A stretch of DNA of 15,539 nucleotides from an uncultured Barnesiella sp. (GTDB lineage: Bacteria > Bacteroidota > Bacteroidia > Bacteroidales > Barnesiellaceae_A), in contig CAJGDT010000017.1 of NCBI GenBank assembly GCA_904502265.1, forward strand, positions 1-15,539, read 5' to 3'. The first letter of the stretch is position 1. Each line of letters opens with the position of its first letter. The notes under the pieces are model-generated. The model worked only from the letters and a program-made list of their open reading frames with translations, did no database searches and had not been told where the DNA came from. A program made the translations under genes and the position numbers. Below are positions 14,386 to 15,539 of this stretch, one piece after another.

Positions 14386-15539
14386 ATGAGAAAATTTTTA
14401 CTAACTCTTTTTGCAGCCGTTGTTGCTACATTGTCAATGGCGCAAGATTATCCCGAGGTTACATCGGTTGAAGAGCTTAATGCTCAACCTGATGGTACAA
14501 CGGTGTTATTCCGCGATCTCCGCACTATCGTTGTAGAGGAGGATTTTGGATACTATGTGTCTGAAACCACTTGTTTGGAAGATGGTGTTACCGAAATTAC
14601 AGGTAACGTATATCCTATTCCCTCATGCTTTACTGCAGTAGGTCGTCTTGTAAAAGGTACTGACTATGAAGGTAACGAGTATCGTGAGTTTGAAGTAGAG
14701 AAGGTTGAGTATGTGTCTGAGTTTGAAACTCTTGGCGATCTTATGAACTATGCAGCCAATGAATCAAACCGCGAAATTATGCTCAATTCAAAAATTGTTA
14801 AAGCTCTCACTGGTACCGCTACTATTACTCACGTTTCGGGCAATAACGTATTCTTCTACACCACAGTGCAAGGTTACTACGGAAGCAGCAACATTTATGG
14901 CATGATGGTTTGTGAAGATACTTCTGACTCATACACTTACTTCGTAGGTGCTGAGCTTGTTGCTAGTGATGGTTGGTCGGGTTACTATACTCCCACTTAC
15001 AAAGAATATAACGATGATTACGAACTTGTTGCACACAAGGGTGGTAACTTTAAGCTAGGAAGAGGTCTTGATATATGGGCCGCAAACTGGACTCCCATTC
15101 GCATTGCCTATGAGTCAACTGACTTTGAGAGCGTATTAGACAACTATGTAGGCGAGGCTCAACCTATACGTTTGGCTCCCGGTGGTACTTTCGTTGAAAG
15201 AGATGGCAAGTATTTCTATGAAATCACTATCCGAGTTGAGAAATACGACTATGAGACTTGGGAAAGCTACTATGAAGACGTTGACGTAGTTATTGAGGTT
15301 GCAAGTTCTTTGATCGACCTTAGTGAGTATGTAGGCAAAAAATGCGAAGAATACCTCTGTGGTGTTTGGGATTATTGCAACATTGGCGATACCGATCGTC
15401 TTCTTCTCAACGAGTTCTTGGGTTCTGAAGCTCACTTTAATTCTATTGAGGAATTCCTCACTCAATATGGTGCCAGCGTTTACGAAGAGGATATTCCCGC
15501 TGTATTCGATGCTCCTCTTACCGTTACTTACGTGCTTGA
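14386..15539 (+). CDS. Secreted modular protein, possibly OB-fold repeats (3' end outside window)
   Basis: The frame opens at ATG 14386 and stays open for 384 codons to the window edge. The final bases TGA are out of frame, so the gene is incomplete. A signal peptide (MRKFLLTLFAAVVATLSMA, cut before Q20) shows export. The mature part is acidic and rich in Tyr, Val and Thr. A short motif of the form V/F-x-S/T-hydrophobic-E/G-E/D-L recurs at residues 25-31, 113-120, 247-254 and 351-357, each followed by beta-like strands, which suggests tandem modules. One segment (IMLNSKIVKALTG, then GNNVFFYTT and NIYGMMV) looks like an OB-fold of the kind seen in Bacteroidales surface proteins. That fold call is inference. 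Codon use resembles efp, hinting at high expression. No catalytic motif is seen; anchoring depends on the missing C-terminus. Confidence 0.85.
   Translation, partial: MRKFLLTLFAAVVATLSMAQDYPEVTSVEELNAQPDGTTVLFRDLRTIVVEEDFGYYVSETTCLEDGVTEITGNVYPIPSCFTAVGRLVKGTDYEGNEYREFEVEKVEYVSEFETLGDLMNYAANESNREIMLNSKIVKALTGTATITHVSGNNVFFYTTVQGYYGSSNIYGMMVCEDTSDSYTYFVGAELVASDGWSGYYTPTYKEYNDDYELVAHKGGNFKLGRGLDIWAANWTPIRIAYESTDFESVLDNYVGEAQPIRLAPGGTFVERDGKYFYEITIRVEKYDYETWESYYEDVDVVIEVASSLIDLSEYVGKKCEEYLCGVWDYCNIGDTDRLLLNEFLGSEAHFNSIEEFLTQYGASVYEEDIPAVFDAPLTVTYVL

Noticed and set aside
15537..15539. TGA at the very end as the stop of the last gene
   Set aside because: Counting codons from ATG 14386 places these bases as the third base of one codon and the first two of the next, so the frame is still open.

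Overview
The window looks like a chromosomal stretch from a member of the Bacteroidales (Bacteroidota). Four things point there: a fused MurF-alanine racemase; families largely seen in this phylum (GSCFA, DUF4919); promoters of the TTTG-N19-21-TAnnTTTG type instead of -35/-10 boxes; and starts without Shine-Dalgarno sequences. I cannot name the genus. No tRNA, rRNA, CRISPR array, transposase or integrase is visible.

Layout. The 3' part of efp (elongation factor P, plus strand) enters at the left edge and ends at a strong terminator. A two-gene sugar operon follows on the plus strand: a secreted sialate O-acetylesterase family enzyme and a lipoprotein aldose 1-epimerase. It ends at a hairpin shared with the converging operon. 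That minus-strand operon (7858 down to 3736) carries a GSCFA-domain protein, the MurF-Alr fusion for cell wall precursors, and a DedA membrane protein. Divergent from it is a plus-strand pair of small, overlapping, unrecognised genes (8071-9010). Their promoter contains two copies of the palindrome TGGTA-N4-TACCA. Converging on that pair are a family 2 glycosyltransferase and a polysaccharide flippase (minus, 11373 down to 9063). Next, on the minus strand, come a SlyD-like FKBP with a cysteine-rich tail and its upstream neighbour, a secreted DUF4919 protein. A small outer-membrane beta-barrel protein and a DUF456 membrane protein follow. Divergent from the last is a secreted protein built from repeated modules, which runs off the right edge.

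How the genes fit together. Most are housekeeping or envelope genes: translation (EF-P), peptidoglycan (MurF-Alr), membrane homeostasis (DedA, DUF456), glycan export and assembly (flippase and GT2), periplasmic sugar processing (esterase and mutarotase) and protein folding (SlyD). The unexplained part is the 8071-9010 pair. The first protein carries an internal duplication around APxFYIT and an arginine-rich tail. The second resembles, from memory only, small neck or head-tail proteins of Bacteroidales phages. With its palindromic operator-like promoter, this pair is the best candidate for something undescribed. The open-ended repeat protein at the right edge is second.
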